Of a stretch of 64,000 nucleotides of DNA, positions 54,108 through 63,238 are shown piece by piece (position 1 is the first letter of the stretch; each line of letters starts with the position of its first letter). The DNA is from Larkinella rosea (GTDB lineage: Bacteria; Bacteroidota; Bacteroidia; Cytophagales; Spirosomataceae). The stretch lies in contig NZ_RQJO01000007.1 in the NCBI RefSeq assembly GCF_003858635.1, forward strand, positions 993,941 to 1,057,940. The letters run 5' to 3'. The notes beneath the pieces are model-generated. The model worked only from the letters and a program-made list of their open reading frames with translations. It made no database searches and was not told where the DNA came from. The position numbers were made by a program, and so were the translations under genes.

Positions 54108-55781
54108 ATGACCAAATCGAGTTTTGGGAATTATTTAAGTTGGTTTACCGGTATTGCAAGCGGTTTTACGGTTCTTTTTTATGTCTATTATGTAGCGGTC
54201 TATTCCGTCGATTTTCCATTTCAGGATGACAATAGTTTGTTGCAGGTGATTTTCGAACTCAAAAAAGGATTAGGCTGGAAACATAATTTACATACATTTT
54301 TTCGAACCGAAAATGATCACCGTATTTTCGTCCCCCGTTTGATTGGTTACCTTGATTATATTCTGACCGGCCACCTGAATTTTAAAAGTTATATTCTCCT
54401 GGCCGCTATTAATCTGATCGCCGTTTGCGGATTTGTATTTGGTTTATTTCGTCGGTTAAAACTTCCGTTCTATTATTTTCTTCCGATTCCGTTCCTGATT
54501 TTCCAGCCTCAGTACCACGAAGTCAGCATTTGGGCCTTAACCGGACTTCAGCATATTACGCTGCTCATTCTGCTTTGCGGGTGCCTGATCTTACTCAAAA
54601 AACCGTCCTGGGGCCGGGTGAGTATCGCGGTTGTACTGGCTTTGCTGGCTACCTTTACCCACGGAAACGGCATTGTGGTGTTTGCAACGGGCGGTTTTTT
54701 ATTGCTGGTCGAAAAACACTACAAAGTGTTAATTCCCTGGATCGTTTCTGCCATCGTGGCATTTGGATTATACATAGCCGATTACACGCCCGGCAGTGGC
54801 GTCGAAAGCAGCATCAACTGGCCGAATTTACCCGCTTCTTTCGTAGCCCGGATTGGAGCCAACATATCGGTCTGGCAATCCGATTCTGCGGCTGCATCGA
54901 TCATCTGGGGAGCGTTGATCTGTGTTTTAATTATTCCTTCTCTTTTTATATTTATCTATCAATCATTCAACGTCCGCAAAAATAATTCGACTTTTAAAAA
55001 TGAATTATTCTCGTTTTTCTGCTTTATCCTGTTAACGACTTTCCTGATCACTATTTTTAGGGCCAGCTCCACCATTGTGCTCGAAAACCGCTTTAAAATT
55101 TATGCCGCTTTCAGCTCAGTATTTTTTTATATGTTTCTGATTAATGGGTTTTCTGCTTTACGAAAATCCCTTTTAATTTTCTTTTCCGGCTTTGCCCTTC
55201 TTTTCTATATTAGTTCTTATTTTGGTTACACCCCGGAAGTTGCCAATAAAAATAGCCGACTGGTTGCCGACACGTATAACTGGCGGAAACACCAGACCGA
55301 ATTGTGCAATACCAGTTCAATAGAAAGTAGCTTGTATTTTCTGCAACCGGCCTGGCAGCAGGGCTATTGGCAGGTTCCCGATCAATTTGCCGGTTTTGAT
55401 GAGCTGGTGCAAGCGACCGTTCAGCAGCGGAATTTCAAACCATATACCTTCCGGACGCAGTACTTTCTGAATGCCGGCACAAATTCGCCCCAGCTTTCGA
55501 TTGAAATTGCGGACTTTCCGCTTCGGCGGCAATCGTTGCGTGACAATCTGTTTGTGGTGTTGCACGATGAAACAAACCAGAAAACTTACCTGGCCGGAAC
55601 CTTGCCTAAAATTGCCGGACGGCGTCAGCTGCTGACCCAGGGTACCTATTTCGGACCCGGTTTTTCAACCGTCATCCCCTTACAGGCCGTTCGGAAAGGC
55701 GAATACCGACTGGGCTGTCTGCTCAAAAAAGGATCGGATCATCTGGAGCTGATCCTATCCCGGCAAGTCATCAACTTGTAA
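54108..55781 (+). CDS. polytopic membrane protein, putative GT-C glycosyltransferase
   Basis: 557 residues with 9-11 membrane helices. VDFPFQDDNSLLQVIFEL in the first periplasmic loop resembles the acidic catalytic loop of GT-C enzymes. A soluble beta-rich domain forms the last 130 residues. AT-rich compared with its neighbours. The function is not recognised; a role in envelope polysaccharide is possible given the other transferases in the window. Confidence 0.65.
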   Translation: MTKSSFGNYLSWFTGIASGFTVLFYVYYVAVYSVDFPFQDDNSLLQVIFELKKGLGWKHNLHTFFRTENDHRIFVPRLIGYLDYILTGHLNFKSYILLAAINLIAVCGFVFGLFRRLKLPFYYFLPIPFLIFQPQYHEVSIWALTGLQHITLLILLCGCLILLKKPSWGRVSIAVVLALLATFTHGNGIVVFATGGFLLLVEKHYKVLIPWIVSAIVAFGLYIADYTPGSGVESSINWPNLPASFVARIGANISVWQSDSAAASIIWGALICVLIIPSLFIFIYQSFNVRKNNSTFKNELFSFFCFILLTTFLITIFRASSTIVLENRFKIYAAFSSVFFYMFLINGFSALRKSLLIFFSGFALLFYISSYFGYTPEVANKNSRLVADTYNWRKHQTELCNTSSIESSLYFLQPAWQQGYWQVPDQFAGFDELVQATVQQRNFKPYTFRTQYFLNAGTNSPQLSIEIADFPLRRQSLRDNLFVVLHDETNQKTYLAGTLPKIAGRRQLLTQGTYFGPGFSTVIPLQAVRKGEYRLGCLLKKGSDHLELILSRQVINL

Positions 55782-55784
55782 AAG

Positions 55785-56561
55785 CTATTGAGTGAGCCGA
55801 TTCAGCAGTTTGCGGAGTTTGTTGACTGCGCCCTCGTCTCCGATTAGGGATGTGCCGGTTTCGTACCATTCCGGCGTCCCTAAATTCAGGTAGCGACCGG
55901 TTTTTCGGGGCAAATCGGGCAAGGCAGCTTCGCTGTCGTAATCAACAGCGTAGAAAACTTCCATCATCGACGTCAGTTCTTTCCAGGGCAAGGCCCGCGA
56001 TTGGCTCTGGTTGTTTTTGCGGGTTTCCAGCCGAACTTCCCGCCGGCTGAACGACGCCGTCAACCGGGCTTCCGTACGATTCCCCGACTCGATTTCAACA
56101 TACGTTACCTCAAATGGCTTTTCCTTCCCGGAGACTTCATAAACCGCCTGGATAAGTTCCTGACTCAAAAACTGCCATTCCGTGCGGTGAGACGGAGTAC
56201 CGGACGATTTAGACTGATTTTCACGCTCCACCGAAACCAGAAAATAATCCTGATTGTCGTTTAACTTTTCTTCATCAAATGGTTTCAGCTGGGTTTTCCG
56301 TACCAATTCACCAACCGTTTGCGTCCAAACTGGCAGTAACCGCCCCGACCAGGTGTAGTCATCGTTCGCGGTAAATCCTTCGCCGGTAATTTCCTCCTCT
56401 TCCAGTTCGTCCCGATCCGTATAGGTCATGGTAAAGTCGATTTGCAGCCCTTTGTCATCCATGGAGCGGATGGCGATTGTAAAGAAATGGGCGTATGGCG
56501 GAGGAACAACCTGCGCGGTCTGGTAGCGAATTTCGACGTTTCTGAAACTGGGCTCAATCAT
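55785..56561 (-). CDS. hypothetical protein
   Basis: About 258 residues from MIEPSFRNVEIRYQ. Acidic, soluble, beta-rich at the N-terminus (IAIRSMDDKGLQIDFTMTYTDRDELEEEE) with a C-terminal helical hairpin (AVNKLRKLLNRL). I recognise no family. Its stop is 3 bases from the preceding convergent gene. The menE gene lies downstream on the same strand, 23 bases from it, without overlap, so it may be part of a menE transcript read from the right. Confidence 0.6.
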   Translation of the reverse strand: MIEPSFRNVEIRYQTAQVVPPPYAHFFTIAIRSMDDKGLQIDFTMTYTDRDELEEEEITGEGFTANDDYTWSGRLLPVWTQTVGELVRKTQLKPFDEEKLNDNQDYFLVSVERENQSKSSGTPSHRTEWQFLSQELIQAVYEVSGKEKPFEVTYVEIESGNRTEARLTASFSRREVRLETRKNNQSQSRALPWKELTSMMEVFYAVDYDSEAALPDLPRKTGRYLNLGTPEWYETGTSLIGDEGAVNKLRKLLNRLTQ

Positions 56562-56652
56562 TTTATGAACGAAAAGAAGAAAAATAAGGGAAGTAATAAC
56601 CTCCGGCAAAGATAGGGCGAATCGGTTAAAGTGAATTCGATTGTTTTACGAA

Positions 56653-57762
56653 TCAAAACCGCAGCTGGGAAGCGATTGCCTTTTTATCAATTTTTCCGGT
56701 AGGAGTTTCGGCAAAAACCGGTAAGAAGATGACTTTTCTGGGAACCGCATACGGCCCCATTTCGGCCCGAACAGCAATTTTCAACTGCTCGATGCGGTTT
56801 TCATCCCAGGTCGTCTGTTCAACAAATAAAGCCACTTGTTGCCCCAGCCGTTCATCGGGAAGTCCATATACAAAAAACCGGCTAGGTATTGCTTCTTTCA
56901 TCAGAACCTTAGAAATGATTTTTTCGACAAGTTCCGGCTGAACTTTCACGCCCCCGCTGTTAATGATCGAATCGGCGCGCCCCACCAGCCGAAAGTGAAA
57001 CGAATCGATCACCTCGACCACGTCGTTCGTCTGAACCACCGCAAAATCCGTGGCAGCTGCTTTAATAAACAGGCAATTCCGTTCGTCCAGGCCCCACTCC
57101 ACACCCGGTAACATCCGAAATACGTCCGTCCGATTTGGCCCGTTGAGCCGACGAACCGCAATGTGCGAAACCGTTTCGGTCATTCCGTAGGTACTGAAAA
57201 CCGGGGCCTCAATCGCCTGCAAACGTTCAGCCAGGGCGTGATCCACAGCCGCCCCGCCCACCAGGATCGCCTTCATTTGGTTCAGAACCGGGAGCGATTC
57301 GCTGGCGGCATCCAGCATGGTATGAAGTTGTAAGGGAACGAATGCAGCAAAATCAATAGATTCATTTTCAGCCAGTACGGCATCGATCGGATTCGAGGCT
57401 GGTTCAATAATCGTCAGGATCAACCCCAATTCCAATCCCCGCACCAACATCATGATTCCCGCAATGTAGTCCACGTGTAAGCAAACCAGCGCCCGGTCGC
57501 CCGGTTTTAATCCAAATGTATGACCCGTCAGGCGGGCGCTCGCAACCATCTGCCGACGCGTTAACCGGATGGGTTTGGGAGTTCCGGTCGAACCCGAAGT
57601 GGAGAGTGTAAATTCCGTTTGTCCGGAAATCCACGCCCGGCAAAAGGCAATGGATTTGGCTTCGTAATCGGTTTGGGGATCTGGCAAATTACCGGGAGCT
57701 ATTCGCATGAGGTATACGGTATGATCGTAAAAATAAGCTACTTTTGCCCCAACTTGTTGCAA
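56653..57762 (-). CDS. menE: o-succinylbenzoate--CoA ligase, short Bacteroidota form
   Basis: 369 residues, shorter than the usual ~450. ANL-family P-loop STSGSTGTPKP, the block STYGMTETVSH and the C-terminal lysine in PTGKIDKKAI are present. Activates o-succinylbenzoate with CoA for menaquinone synthesis. MenB is encoded 0.7 kb away on the other strand, which supports the assignment. I use the TTG at 57762 because the N-terminal YFYDHTVYLM stretch matches the family; a start at the ATG at 57708 would lose it. Confidence 0.85.
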   Translation of the reverse strand: MQQVGAKVAYFYDHTVYLMRIAPGNLPDPQTDYEAKSIAFCRAWISGQTEFTLSTSGSTGTPKPIRLTRRQMVASARLTGHTFGLKPGDRALVCLHVDYIAGIMMLVRGLELGLILTIIEPASNPIDAVLAENESIDFAAFVPLQLHTMLDAASESLPVLNQMKAILVGGAAVDHALAERLQAIEAPVFSTYGMTETVSHIAVRRLNGPNRTDVFRMLPGVEWGLDERNCLFIKAAATDFAVVQTNDVVEVIDSFHFRLVGRADSIINSGGVKVQPELVEKIISKVLMKEAIPSRFFVYGLPDERLGQQVALFVEQTTWDENRIEQLKIAVRAEMGPYAVPRKVIFLPVFAETPTGKIDKKAIASQLRF

Positions 57763-57869
57763 AGCCGTTTAGGATTGATTGGCATCGATAGGACTTTCAG
57801 TTAACATCAATTAATAGCCATTTATTCCTTTAAACGGTCACCCATTAACTAAAAACTGAAACCGGCCTC

Positions 57870-58328
57870 ATGGCGAACGAAGCGTTTGAAAATCCCATTT
57901 CAGTCGATAAAGTTACGGATAAACCCGGATTACTCGAATACGCGCACTCAGTCGGCAGTGCGCTGATTAAACCGGAGGACAAAGGTAAAATGAAAGGCCG
58001 GGCAGTTTCGGCCATGCGGGAGCAAACCGATCTGCAACTGTCCCAGTTGTACCGGCAGATGCAGTTACTGGCCGAACAAGCCACGGCAATCCGTAATCGG
58101 GTTGAAGTGTCGGAACGAATTTACGGCGCCCATATGGGTTTTGAGCCGATTGTCGGACACACGTATTTTTTCTACGAGAAAAAAGACGGCACCGATGTGC
58201 TGTCGATGATTGCTCCCGGCGAGTGGGGACGGGTTTTCCCGTTTCGGCGGTGTGTGGCCACCGTTCGCATGATGGCCGATCATACCTGGGATGTAACCTA
58301 CCACGACAGTGAATTTTCAGAAGAATAG
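57870..58328 (+). CDS. DUF2452 domain-containing protein
   Basis: 152 residues. KGRAVSAMREQTDLQLSQLYRQMQLLAEQA, YGAHMGFEPIVGHTYFFYEKKDG and LSMIAPGEWG are the conserved blocks of DUF2452. Unknown function, probably cytosolic. Lies between menE and menB with a TACTTTTG box at 57739-57746 as a possible promoter. Confidence 0.88.
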   Translation: MANEAFENPISVDKVTDKPGLLEYAHSVGSALIKPEDKGKMKGRAVSAMREQTDLQLSQLYRQMQLLAEQATAIRNRVEVSERIYGAHMGFEPIVGHTYFFYEKKDGTDVLSMIAPGEWGRVFPFRRCVATVRMMADHTWDVTYHDSEFSEE

Positions 58329-58411
58329 AATTCCAGTCCGCACGCAACCTTTCACTAATCTTGCGTGTCTGATTGGCTGTAAGCAGCGTTCATCCATTTA
58401 TTTGTTCAGCA

Positions 58412-59236
58412 ATGCAAAGCAATTATCCCTGGGAAACCATCAAAGAATACAGCGAGATATTATTTCAGTATTACGAAGGTGTCGCCAAAATCAGCATTAA
58501 CCGGCCCGAAAAGCACAACGCTTTTACGCCCCAGACCATCAAGGAGATCAGTGAAGCGATGGAAATCGCCCGCCAGAACGAGCGTGTTGGCGTCGTTATT
58601 CTCACGGGTGAGGGCGGCAAGGCATTCTGCAGCGGAGGTGATCAGTCGGTTCGGGGACACGGCGGTTATGTGGGTGAAGACAATGTTCCCCGCCTGAACG
58701 TACTCGACCTGCAGATGCAGATCCGGCGCATTCCCAAACCGGTCATTGCCATGGTGGCGGGCTGGGCCATCGGAGGTGGTCACGTCCTGCACGTGGTTTC
58801 CGATCTGACCATTGCGGCCGATAACGCCCGATTTGGGCAAACCGGTCCGAAAGTGGGAAGTTTCGACGGCGGTTTTGGTGCTTCGTATCTGGCCCGGATT
58901 GTCGGACAGAAGAAAGCCCGTGAAATCTGGTATTTGTGCGATCAGTACGATGCCCAGGAAGCCCTGGACATGGGTCTGGTGAACAAAGTCGTTCCGCTGG
59001 AAAAACTGGAAGAAACGACCCTGGACTGGTGCCGCAAAATTCTGGAGAAAAGTCCGATTGCGTTACGGATGCTGAAGGCGTCGTTCAACGCGGAGCTGGA
59101 CGGTCAGGCCGGAATTCAGCAACTGGCGGGCGATGCTACTTTACTGTATTATCTGTCGGATGAAGCGAAAGAAGGCAAAGATTCGTTTTTAGAGAAACGC
59201 AAGCCCGATTTCAGTAAATTCCCAAAATTTCCCTAA
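58412..59236 (+). CDS. menB: 1,4-dihydroxy-2-naphthoyl-CoA synthase
   Basis: 274 residues of the crotonase family. The MenB-specific [15 protein letters not shown], the oxyanion loop [12 protein letters not shown] and the [14 protein letters not shown] block are all visible. Closes the second ring in menaquinone synthesis from the MenE product. Start at 58412 ([13 protein letters not shown]); the longer frame adds 13 poor residues. The GntR gene follows after 9 bases, so the two are likely co-transcribed. Confidence 0.96.
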   Translation: MQSNYPWETIKEYSEILFQYYEGVAKISINRPEKHNAFTPQTIKEISEAMEIARQNERVGVVILTGEGGKAFCSGGDQSVRGHGGYVGEDNVPRLNVLDLQMQIRRIPKPVIAMVAGWAIGGGHVLHVVSDLTIAADNARFGQTGPKVGSFDGGFGASYLARIVGQKKAREIWYLCDQYDAQEALDMGLVNKVVPLEKLEETTLDWCRKILEKSPIALRMLKASFNAELDGQAGIQQLAGDATLLYYLSDEAKEGKDSFLEKRKPDFSKFPKFP

Positions 59237-59245
59237 GCCTTTTCC

Positions 59246-60262
59246 ATGATTGATCTTCATATCGAATCTCAGTCGAGCGTTCCGAAATACCGTCAGATTG
59301 TCAACGCGGTGATCAATGGCATTGAGATTGGTACCTTAAAACGGGATCAGCAACTGCCGTCGATCAACGAACTGAGCGAAGAATATTACCTGGCCCGCGA
59401 CACGGTCGAAAAAGCCTACAATTACCTGAAAAAGGAAGGGATCATTCAGGCCGTTCAGGGAAAAGGGTTTTTCATCCGGCGCGACGGTCCGGGTCAGTTG
59501 CGGGTATTGCTGCTGATCAACAAGTTCAGCGCTTATAAAAAAATAATTTACTATTCAATGGTGAACGCGCTGGGTCACAATGCCATTGTCGACTTGCGGA
59601 TTCACCACCACAGCGCCCAGCGGTTTAAAAAATTACTGAACGAAAATCTGGGGCAATACCATTATTACGTGGTCATGCCGCATTTTTACGAGGAAACCGA
59701 ACAGGTCAATGTGGTAAAACTATTGGAACAGATTCCGGCCAACGAGCTGATTATTCTGGACCGGGATATCCCCGAACTAAACGGCTCGTATTCAACGGTT
59801 TACCAACAGTTTGACCGGGATATTTACGAAGCGCTGGAATCCGGCCTGGATGTGCTCGAAAAGTACAGAAAGCTGACGCTGGTTTTTCCGAAAGAAGTGT
59901 ACTACCCGCGCGAAATCGTCCGCGGTTTTCGGAATTTTTGCGTCCATTACAAAAAGGATTTTGAACTGCTCGATACCCTGACCGGGCAGGAGCTTCAACC
60001 GGGAACGGCTTACATTGTGCTGGAAGACAGCGACCTGGTGGAACTGGTTCGCCAGGTTAAACAGCGCGGTTTGCAATTGGGGCAGGACATTGGCGTACTG
60101 GCCTTTAACGAAACACCCCTGAAAGAAGTACTGGCCGACGGAATTGCGGTCATTTCGACCGATCACGAAAAAATGGGCGAAACAGCCGCCCGGATCATTC
60201 TGGAAAAACGAAACGAAAAAGTAAAAAACCCCTTTCAGTTAATCCGACGGGCCTCTTTGTAG
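59246..60262 (+). CDS. GntR-family regulator with LacI/ribose-binding-like effector domain
   Basis: 338 residues. A GntR winged helix (residues 1-75; SVPKYRQIVNAVINGIE, LPSINELSEEYYLARDTVEKAYNYL) is followed by a periplasmic-binding-protein-like domain (about 85-325; LRVLLLINKFSAYKK, ELIILDRDIPEL, IGVLAFNETPLKEVL, VISTDHEKMGE). The pattern resembles Bacteroidota sugar-responsive regulators (AraR/LacI-type). It follows menB closely but its targets may be elsewhere. Its 3' end overlaps the convergent DUF1460 gene by 28 bases. Confidence 0.9.
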   Translation: MIDLHIESQSSVPKYRQIVNAVINGIEIGTLKRDQQLPSINELSEEYYLARDTVEKAYNYLKKEGIIQAVQGKGFFIRRDGPGQLRVLLLINKFSAYKKIIYYSMVNALGHNAIVDLRIHHHSAQRFKKLLNENLGQYHYYVVMPHFYEETEQVNVVKLLEQIPANELIILDRDIPELNGSYSTVYQQFDRDIYEALESGLDVLEKYRKLTLVFPKEVYYPREIVRGFRNFCVHYKKDFELLDTLTGQELQPGTAYIVLEDSDLVELVRQVKQRGLQLGQDIGVLAFNETPLKEVLADGIAVISTDHEKMGETAARIILEKRNEKVKNPFQLIRRASL

Positions 60263-61131
60263 GAAATGCTCTGGGCTGCGGTTTCTCGCAAACGGGCCAC
60301 CCGAATCCCCGAAAACTGGCGGTTCCACCCCACGTAGTCGGCCAGTGGCACCTCCGAGATCATCACCTCGCCCCCTTGCGACGACGCGTGTAGCAAGTGG
60401 GCTCTCCGCTCACCGGTTGGAGCGGTTTGCCAGACGACGAAACCGACGTGTTTCATGTCCAGACCCGGTCGTGAAGCCGTCAGCATGATAATATCGCCCT
60501 CTTTCAAACTGCCTTCAATGTCTTTGATTTGTTTTTTGGGAATGAACCAGAAGCTCTGCTGACTGATCGCCGATTCGATCAGCGCGATTTGCTGGCGGTT
60601 TTTCGGGTCCGAAAGCTGCGGGTATTTCCAGGTACTTCTGGTCATGTACGACACCGGTTTTGAAACCTGCATCCCACCTATTTTCTGCGTCACATCCTGC
60701 AAAATCCCCTTCTGCTCATTGTCAACCAGCCATTCCGAAAAATAATGCAGTCGGCTCGCGTAGCCGTTGATCACGCCGTTCCGGTAGCGGATTCGGGTTA
60801 GGTTTTTCCGAAAAACCCGCTCCAACAGAACCGAATCCTGTTCGTTCACCACGAGATGACGCGCCAGCGACAACGCCAGCGAGGTTTCCAGGAATGTCGT
60901 ACAATCGAACGCCCGAAAATTAACCACCAACTGTTCGGATTCGTTACTATCCAATGTATGAGCGACATAAGGCCGCCCCTGCAAGGATTTACCAATGGCG
61001 ACGGCGGTTTCGGCCGGTGTCGTTCCGAGCACAGACGCCACTTGCTTCAGCGAAGAAAGACTGGATATTTCCTGAGCAACAACAAACGATAAAGGGGCCA
61101 GGGCGGCCAGCGCAGTAAACAGTTTCTTCAT
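60235..61131 (-). CDS. DUF1460 secreted amidase-like protein
   Basis: About 298 residues with a signal peptide (MKKLFTALAALAPLSFVVAQ), which fixes the start at 61131. The NlpC/P60-like DUF1460 fold is shown by FRAFDCTTFLETSLALSLA (catalytic Cys) and MKHVGFVVW (His). Predicted to cleave peptidoglycan fragments or N-acetylmuramoyl-L-alanine-type bonds in the periplasm. The 3' end overlaps GntR by 28 bases. Confidence 0.9.
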   Translation of the reverse strand: MKKLFTALAALAPLSFVVAQEISSLSSLKQVASVLGTTPAETAVAIGKSLQGRPYVAHTLDSNESEQLVVNFRAFDCTTFLETSLALSLARHLVVNEQDSVLLERVFRKNLTRIRYRNGVINGYASRLHYFSEWLVDNEQKGILQDVTQKIGGMQVSKPVSYMTRSTWKYPQLSDPKNRQQIALIESAISQQSFWFIPKKQIKDIEGSLKEGDIIMLTASRPGLDMKHVGFVVWQTAPTGERRAHLLHASSQGGEVMISEVPLADYVGWNRQFSGIRVARLRETAAQSISYKEARRIN

Positions 61132-61227
61132 GCACGTACGGTGGTTAAGAAAACGCAGCCTCTCTAATACAGAACCGGTTTGCCGTGAAAATAGCAAAAA
61201 TCTGACCACGAAGCCATTCCGATCGGT

Positions 61228-63063
61228 TTATTTGATTTCGAAAACCAACACGCTCAAGGGCAGCATTTCAACCGGAACACCCGCATTTGCGGCCGCTTTC
61301 ACCTTCGTTTTGGTTTGAAAGATATCGGTAAACGAATACGTTTTCGCGCCATCCATTTTCAGGGTCTTCCAGGCTTCGACCGGAATTCGAACGACGGTTT
61401 TTGCGGTTTTTGTTTTATCGAAATGACAGATTATCAATAGCTTCTGCTTGCCCGAATGGCGCAGGTAACTGTACAACCGATGCGAATCATAACCCGGACT
61501 CTGGCCGTTGTTATTGACGTACTGTAAATCGTAAAAGGCCCCCGTTCGAATGGCGTCACTGGTGTTGACCAGTTGGTTGAGTTGTTGATAAAACGCACGC
61601 AATTTTTTTTGCTCGTCGGTCAGTTTCCCACCGTCGAACTTGGCCGGTTTGCCAATTTCACCGTTCGTCCAGGCCTGGTATTCGGGAACGCCCCAGTAAT
61701 CGAAGATGGTCGTTCGCCCGTCTTCGCCCTGAAAACCTTCGGCCTGCGTTGGATTCACGCCGAGTTCCTGCCCAAAATAAATCATGACCGGGCCGGTGTG
61801 CAGGGTGGCGGATAACGTCATGGCCGGAACCGCCGTCCACGGATCATGGGCAAAAAAACGGGAAGCCACCCGCTGCTCGTCGTGGTTTTCCAAAAACCGC
61901 AGCATGTGATTGGCGTAATCACCGGACTCCTGCTGCCAAACCCGGGTGATGTCTTCCGCCGAACCATTGCCTTCCATCAACCGCCGAACGGCATCGTACA
62001 AACCGACTTTATCGTAGAGATAATCGAATTTACCGGTAAAAATATAGTTGCGGTATTGCTGCGGATTGTAGATTTCCGCAATAAAAATCAGGTTGGGATG
62101 AGCCGCTTTCACCTGCGGAATCGCCCAGCCCCAGAATTCGACCGGCACCATTTCGGCCATATCGCACCGAAAACCGTCGACGCCTTTAGCCGCCCAGAAT
62201 AGCAGAATATCACGCATTTTCACCCAGGTCGACGGAACCGGATCGAAATGGGGTTGGCGGTTATTCAGGTAATCGACGCCGTAATTCAGTTTAATCGTTT
62301 CAAACCAGTCATTGAGGTCAGGCTGAGCCTTAAATACATCATTCCCCGTCGCTTTGGCCGGATTTTCCGTGTAATTCGCATCCGGCTTTTCCGGCGTCGT
62401 AACGCCCTGCGGCACCTGAAACGACTGGCCGGGCAAATAATAAAAGTTGTTGTTGGGATCAAACGGCCTGCTGTTGTCGTCACCTTCGCCCAAATCCTGC
62501 ACCCCCGCCGGTCGGGCATCGGAGTGATACTGACGGGCAACATGGTTAGGAATAAAATCAATGATCACCTTCAGATCGTTGACATGCGACCGTTTGAGCA
62601 AATCTTCAAATTCCCGCATCCGGTTTTTTACATCGATGGCCAGATCCGGATTGACGTCGTAATAATCCTTGATGGCATACGGCGAACCCGCCCGCCCTTT
62701 CACCACCTGCGGATTGTCTTTTTTGATTCCGAACGCCGAATAATCGGTCATCAGCGCGTGTTCGATAATCCCGGTATACCACACGTGCGAAACCCCAAAC
62801 TTCTTTAGTTCCTGTAACGCTTTGGACGTGATGTCGTTGAACTTCCCGACGCCATTTTCATCCCGGCTTCCCCAGGGTTTATTGGTGGCATTCTGATTCC
62901 CAAAAAGGCGTGTAAAGATTTGATAGATAACGAGTTTGTCTGATTTCTCTTCGAGAGGAACGGATGTATTCATGCGCAAATGTAGGGGTTCGCTGGCGTA
63001 GGCGGTTACGGTTTTTAATAGACTAGCGGCAAGCAGGGTGCTGGCAAACGTCCGGCGATTCAT
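61228..63063 (-). CDS. GH13 alpha-amylase family glycosidase, exported
   Basis: 611 residues from MNRRTFASTLLAASLL, a Tat-like twin-arginine signal; a start at 63099 would give a longer n-region. GH13 regions are complete: DFIPNH (I), DGFRCDMAE with the nucleophile Asp (II), FIAEIY with the acid Glu (III) and LENHDEQR (IV). A C-terminal beta domain closes the protein. Degrades starch or maltodextrin in the periplasm. It is divergent from a second GH13 gene, and no SusC/SusD genes are in view. Confidence 0.93.
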   Translation of the reverse strand: MNRRTFASTLLAASLLKTVTAYASEPLHLRMNTSVPLEEKSDKLVIYQIFTRLFGNQNATNKPWGSRDENGVGKFNDITSKALQELKKFGVSHVWYTGIIEHALMTDYSAFGIKKDNPQVVKGRAGSPYAIKDYYDVNPDLAIDVKNRMREFEDLLKRSHVNDLKVIIDFIPNHVARQYHSDARPAGVQDLGEGDDNSRPFDPNNNFYYLPGQSFQVPQGVTTPEKPDANYTENPAKATGNDVFKAQPDLNDWFETIKLNYGVDYLNNRQPHFDPVPSTWVKMRDILLFWAAKGVDGFRCDMAEMVPVEFWGWAIPQVKAAHPNLIFIAEIYNPQQYRNYIFTGKFDYLYDKVGLYDAVRRLMEGNGSAEDITRVWQQESGDYANHMLRFLENHDEQRVASRFFAHDPWTAVPAMTLSATLHTGPVMIYFGQELGVNPTQAEGFQGEDGRTTIFDYWGVPEYQAWTNGEIGKPAKFDGGKLTDEQKKLRAFYQQLNQLVNTSDAIRTGAFYDLQYVNNNGQSPGYDSHRLYSYLRHSGKQKLLIICHFDKTKTAKTVVRIPVEAWKTLKMDGAKTYSFTDIFQTKTKVKAAANAGVPVEMLPLSVLVFEIK

Positions 63064-63203
63064 TTTCACGGATTCCGGAGCGAATTCGTCGGTCTTCATG
63101 TCCAAGTTACACATTTAAAAGGGTCTGCCTGAGCGGATGAACCGGTTTTGGTTACAAATTTCGAAACTACTGGAAAAATGAAAACAAATCCTTTAATTTA
63201 CCC

Positions 63204-63211
63204 TATTTTTG
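63204..63211 (+). promoter_or_regulatory. candidate -7 box of the second GH13 gene
   Basis: TATTTTTG in the divergent spacer, 27 bases before the ATG at 63239. No TTG lies at the usual -33 spacing. Confidence 0.4.
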
Positions 63212-63238
63212 GCAGCTTTCTTATCCAGGCTAACCGTT

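Noticed and set aside
57739-57746. TACTTTTG as the firm promoter of the DUF2452 gene
   Set aside because: It lies over 120 bases upstream, overlaps the 5' end of menE on the other strand and has no -33 partner, so it is mentioned only as possible.
62248-62808. Plus-strand ORF of 186 codons inside the amylase gene
   Set aside because: Antisense to GH13 regions I-II; no independent support.
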